Shown here in pieces: positions 7,110 through 9,497 of a stretch of 9,497 bases of DNA (positions within the stretch are counted from its first letter, which is position 1; every line of letters starts with the position of its first letter). Where the stretch lies: contig JBBDIE010000001.1 of the NCBI GenBank assembly GCA_040880545.1, positions 1-9,497 of the forward strand. Direction: 5' to 3'. Position numbers and translations under genes: made by a program. Origin of the DNA: M55B112 sp040880545. Lineage in GTDB: Bacteria; Bacteroidota; Bacteroidia; Bacteroidales; GCA-2748055. Under the pieces are notes generated by a model. The model was not told where the DNA came from, ran no database searches, and saw only the letters and a program-made list of their open reading frames with translations.

Positions 7110-8585
7110 TTAATAGGCCCTTGCAAACAGTACCCTGCGTGCAGATGGATTTCCGGAATAGATACATTTACCTTCTTCAGCATCCCCGTCAACAGGAATC
7201 AACCTGATGGTTGCCTTTGTGAGTTCCTTGATTTTTTCTTCAATCTCAGTTGTGCCATCCCAGTGTGCCGAAATAAACCCACCCTTGTTATTGACAGTAT
7301 CCACAAATTCATCCCAGCTATCCACGACATGTGAGTTGTTTTTCCTGAAATCGAACGCCTTTTTGTATATATTGTCCTGAATTTCAGTCAGTAACTTCTC
7401 AATATAGTCTGTTATACCTTCCTGGGGAAGCACTGTTTTTTCAAGTGTATCCCGCCTGGCCAGTTCAACCGTATTGTTTTCAATATCTCTGGGACCCAGG
7501 GCCAATCTAACCGGCACACCCTTGAGTTCATATTCTGCAAATTTCCATCCGGGTTTCTGGGTGTCACGGTCGTCGTATTTCACAGAAATACCTTTCGCTT
7601 CAAGCTGGCTTTTAATTCTGTTGGCGGCCTCACTTATTCCCGACAGTTGTTCAACTCCTTTGTAAATGGGAACAATCACAACCTGGATAGGGGCAAGTTT
7701 TGGAGGAAGTACAAGGCCGTTATTATCCGAATGGGCCATCACAAGCGCGCCCATCAACCTGGTGGAAACGCCCCAGGAAGTTGCCCATACATATTCAAGT
7801 TTTCCCTCTTTACTTGTAAATTGTACATCAAATGCTTTTGCGAAGTTCTGACCCAGGAAATGTGATGTTCCTGCCTGCAGTGCTTTGCCATCCTGCATCA
7901 GTGCTTCAATACAGTAAGTCTCAAGTGCTCCTGCAAATCTTTCTGTTTCACTTTTAACCCCGATATGAACAGGCATGGCCATGAAATTTTCTGCAAATTC
8001 TGCGTAGGTATGGACCATTAATTCAGCCTCATCGAGGGCCTCCTGTCTGGTTGCATGGGCTGTATGCCCTTCCTGCCAGAGGAATTCAGCGGTACGGAGA
8101 AACAGGCGTGTTCGCATCTCCCATCGGACAACATTGGCCCACTGGTTGATCAACAAAGGCAAATCCCGGTACGACTGAATCCAATTCTTATAGGTGCTCC
8201 ATATGATGGTCTCCGACGTAGGCCGGATAATCAGTTCCTCTTCCAGGGCAGCATCTGGGTCCACCATAACACCCCCGTTCACTTCATCGTATTTCAGTCT
8301 GTAATGGGTCACAACAGCGCACTCTTTGGCAAAACCTTCAACATGATCGGCCTCCTTGCTGAAAAAAGATTTTGGAATGAAGAGGGGGAAGTAGGCATTT
8401 TCATGTCCGGTTGCCTTGAACATCCGGTCGAGCTGATCCCGCATTTTTTCCCAGATTGCATAACCATATGGCTTGATAACCATACATCCGCGTACCGCAG
8501 AATTTTCTGCAAGATCAGCCTTTATAACCAGATCGTTATACCATTGGGAATAATTTTCCTCTTTACTAGTCAAAACCTTAGCCAT
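7110..8585 (-). CDS. proS: Prolyl-tRNA synthetase, archaeal/eukaryotic type
   Basis: Class II aminoacyl-tRNA synthetase charging tRNA-Pro in the cytosol, 491 residues. Motif 1 region GCMVIKPYGYAIWEKM (33-48) with YFPLFIP, the RPTSET block (121-126), motif 2 NVVRWEMRTRLFLRTAEFLW (151-170), and motif 3 TSWGVSTRLMGALVMAH (269-285) are all intact. The anticodon-binding domain starts at PPKLAPIQVVIVPI (294-307) and includes ELKGVPVRLALGPRD (353-367). The C-terminal domain ends in the typical ...RRVLFARAY with a terminal Tyr. There is no editing INS domain between motifs 2 and 3, which together with the C-terminal domain identifies the short archaeal/eukaryotic (ProS type 3) form, usual in Bacteroidota. 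The four-cysteine zinc site of that domain is degenerate: only Cys474 (in GKCIYS) remains, with Trp442 where I expect a cysteine. It is divergent from the methyltransferase-like gene across 148 bases. Confidence 0.98.
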   Translation of the reverse strand: MAKVLTSKEENYSQWYNDLVIKADLAENSAVRGCMVIKPYGYAIWEKMRDQLDRMFKATGHENAYFPLFIPKSFFSKEADHVEGFAKECAVVTHYRLKYDEVNGGVMVDPDAALEEELIIRPTSETIIWSTYKNWIQSYRDLPLLINQWANVVRWEMRTRLFLRTAEFLWQEGHTAHATRQEALDEAELMVHTYAEFAENFMAMPVHIGVKSETERFAGALETYCIEALMQDGKALQAGTSHFLGQNFAKAFDVQFTSKEGKLEYVWATSWGVSTRLMGALVMAHSDNNGLVLPPKLAPIQVVIVPIYKGVEQLSGISEAANRIKSQLEAKGISVKYDDRDTQKPGWKFAEYELKGVPVRLALGPRDIENNTVELARRDTLEKTVLPQEGITDYIEKLLTEIQDNIYKKAFDFRKNNSHVVDSWDEFVDTVNNKGGFISAHWDGTTEIEEKIKELTKATIRLIPVDGDAEEGKCIYSGNPSARRVLFARAY

Positions 8586-8733
8586 GCATGATTTGAATTA
8601 ATTTAAACGAAATACAAAGAAAATAAAAAAAGGTGAGAAGAAATAGGTAAATTGATTTCTATATTTACACTTTAATTTAAGCAAATTGAACTTTCGGCAG
8701 TTATGATCCGGATATTCAAGAATTTCATACAAT
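8586..8733. other. Divergent intergenic region, promoter-bearing by position
   Basis: This 148-base A/T-rich gap must contain promoters for proS (minus) and the methyltransferase-like gene (plus). It has a purine-rich tract at about 8615-8647 on the + strand. On the + strand, TTG at 8652-8654 followed after 18 bases by TAATTTAA (8673-8680) is a weak candidate pair; TATATTTA (8660-8667) is one base from TAnnTTTG but lacks an upstream TTG. Nothing convincing was found for proS. The last 31 bases may be coding (see the entry at 8703). Confidence 0.45.
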
Positions 8734-8777
8734 ATGGCCCTGAAAACTACCACCTGGAAAGACCGGAATATCGATAA
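8703..8777 (+). pseudogene. Probable out-of-frame N-terminus of the methyltransferase-like gene
   Basis: An ATG frame opens at 8703 and stops at TAA 8775-8777. It encodes MIRIFKNFIQYGPENYHLE followed by RPEYR, which reads like genuine protein (YGPENYH-type opening). It overlaps the annotated gene in another frame. Skipping one base at about 8772 joins it to the downstream frame as RPEYDNLQLTK, continuous with the conserved-looking core. This suggests a single-base insertion in the genome or a sequencing error. The alternative is that it is a chance frame and the gene truly starts at 8734. Confidence 0.42.
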
Positions 8778-9324
8778 CCTGCAATTAACGAAAACCTTTG
8801 CGGTTAAAAAGGGGATAACTCATCCTGTGATCATCAATTTCGGGCCTGGGGGATCGGTTCGGTTTTTGGCTAAATATCTTTTGCATGGACCTTCAGCGGA
8901 GCGGGATACCCGGGCCAGGATTATCAGGTTTTTTGAAAGCCTACTCCGTAAGACAGGATTATTTCCATTAATTACCAATGAGCCTGAGGAGATCGTCCGT
9001 ATATTTTCATCACTATTGCCAAAAAAACTGCTGGTTTATGACCGGGAGAAAAAAGTGATCATGGCTGTAAACGACCTGGTGGCTGCGAAAATAATTGATA
9101 TTCCAGTTGAAGCTGAAATTATTGATCTGCTGGAGGGGCCGGTCGCATCGGAGGCCGACATTGTCATTGCATTGAATATTGTCAGTAGAACCAACGACAA
9201 AGAACGGGCCTTGAATCATATTATTTCTTCAGTCAGAGTTGGCGGATTAGTATGCATCAACATCGATGAGCCACCCGCGGGTTTCATCAAGTTGGGTCAA
9301 TGCCTGTTTGAAAGGGTTAATTAG
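8734..9324 (+). CDS. SAM-dependent methyltransferase-like protein, function unknown
   Basis: A 196-residue protein that I recognise only by fold. The glycine-rich VIINFGPGGSVRFLAKYLL (32-50) could be motif I. KKLLVYDREKKVIMAV (97-112) looks like strand 2 with an acidic Asp/Glu end. EIIDLLEGP (128-136) resembles the motif III acidic loop, and ADIVIALNIVSR (141-152) followed by SVRVGGLVCINID (166-178) closely matches methyltransferase motif IV and the post-motif GGL turn. The distance between the glycine-rich motif and strand 2 (about 55 residues) is longer than usual, so either there is an inserted helical segment (around 58-95) or the first motif is something else. No membrane segment or signal peptide. 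The N-terminus MALKTTTWKD is less convincing than the frame at 8703, so the true start may lie there with a frameshift. The stop is followed by a 9-T run (9379-9387) without a good hairpin. Substrate is unknown. Confidence 0.6.
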   Translation: MALKTTTWKDRNIDNLQLTKTFAVKKGITHPVIINFGPGGSVRFLAKYLLHGPSAERDTRARIIRFFESLLRKTGLFPLITNEPEEIVRIFSSLLPKKLLVYDREKKVIMAVNDLVAAKIIDIPVEAEIIDLLEGPVASEADIVIALNIVSRTNDKERALNHIISSVRVGGLVCINIDEPPAGFIKLGQCLFERVN

Positions 9325-9390
9325 TCTGTCAATAGTGTGGAGTGGCTGGATCATCATGTTCGGGATCATCGTAAGAGCTTTTTTTTTAAC

Positions 9391-9435
9391 CACAGAGGAC
9401 ACAGAGAGCAAGCTTGCACAGAGTTTAGGACAGAG
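9391..9435. repeat. CACAGAG short-repeat cluster
   Basis: Four copies of a 7-base word: CACAGAG at 9391-9397, 9400-9406 and 9417-9423, and GACAGAG at 9429-9435, preceded by a T9 run and AAC. Read in different frames it gives NHRGHRE or TTEDTES, peptide strings often seen in spurious short annotations of intergenic repeats in Bacteroidota and other phyla. It is better described as an intergenic repeat than as coding; a 66-codon frame running through it (9266-9466) is therefore not called. Confidence 0.65.
9408..9417. repeat. 10-bp palindrome inside the repeat cluster
   Basis: GCAAGCTTGC is a perfect palindrome lying between the second and third CACAGAG copies. It may be the centre of the repeat element or a small hairpin. 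Confidence 0.5.
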
Positions 9436-9472
9436 TTTTTTTGAGTTTGATTTTCAGACGTGCTAAAAAGGG

Positions 9473-9497
9473 GGAGTTAGGAGCCTGGCTCTTGAGT
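9473..9497. repeat. Possible edge of a degenerate heptamer repeat
   Basis: GGAGTTA (9473-9479) and GGAGCCT (9480-9486) are adjacent seven-base units sharing GGAG, followed by GGCTCTT and then GAGT at the window end. This resembles the start of the GGAGTCA-type tandem heptamers found between genes in some Bacteroidota. The inverted pair GAGC/GCTC at 9481-9484 and 9488-9491 overlaps it. The window ends too soon to be sure. Confidence 0.3.

Noticed and set aside
8055..8591. 178-codon open frame on the + strand opposite proS
   Set aside because: It covers the conserved catalytic region of prolyl-tRNA synthetase on the other strand, so it is an antisense shadow.
9266..9466. 66-codon open frame on the + strand, partly overlapping the methyltransferase-like gene
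   Set aside because: Its second half is the CACAGAG repeat read as TTEDTES, and its first half overlaps the better-supported frame; typical of spurious calls over this repeat.
1..9497. CRISPR array, IS element, phage, toxin-antitoxin or defence system
   Set aside because: No regularly spaced repeats, transposase, integrase, nuclease or paired small genes are visible; the content is metabolic, translational and envelope genes.

Overview
The window looks like chromosomal DNA from a member of the Bacteroidota, probably a marine or anaerobic Bacteroidales/Marinilabiliales-type organism; the lineage is inferred from gene content. The supporting signs are a short-form chorismate synthase, an archaeal/eukaryotic-type prolyl-tRNA synthetase, a Bacteroidota-style peroxiredoxin with an inserted loop, two predicted lipoproteins (an M49-like peptidase and an FGE-sulfatase-fold protein), A/T-rich leaders without clear Shine-Dalgarno sequences, and one sequence matching the Bacteroidota -7 box TAnnTTTG. 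Most of it is housekeeping and ordinary accessory DNA. I found no CRISPR array, IS element, phage gene, tRNA or rRNA, and no convincing new multi-gene system.

Layout. Positions 1-103 hold no gene I can name. On the + strand, aroC (104-1114) is followed with almost no gap by tyrA (1116-1898), a two-gene aromatic amino acid unit. It converges on a long minus-strand block read from right to left: proS (8585-7110), an M49-like metallopeptidase lipoprotein (7005-5092), a 2-Cys peroxiredoxin (4994-4362), a strong bidirectional terminator (4308-4340), then tilS (4223-2898) overlapping an FGE-fold lipoprotein (2905-1940) by 8 bases. Divergent from proS on the + strand is a methyltransferase-like gene (8734-9324) whose 5' end looks frameshifted. 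The right edge (9325-9497) is non-coding and repeat-bearing.

How the genes work together. AroC makes chorismate and TyrA acts one step beyond the mutase product prephenate, so these two plausibly share transcription and a tyrosine-biosynthesis role. ProS and TilS both serve translation (tRNA-Pro charging and decoding of AUA codons). The peroxiredoxin and the two exported lipoproteins have no obvious functional link to them. The gaps of about 100 bases between proS, the peptidase and the peroxiredoxin, and a candidate promoter before the peptidase, suggest separate transcription starts rather than one tight operon.

The points most worth a second look are: the loss of both catalytic cysteines in the FGE-fold lipoprotein and its translational coupling to tilS; the HEXXH (not HEXXXH) zinc motif and extra N-terminal segment in the M49-like lipoprotein; the apparent +1 frameshift at the start of the methyltransferase-like gene; and the CACAGAG repeat cluster next to degenerate heptamers at the right edge.
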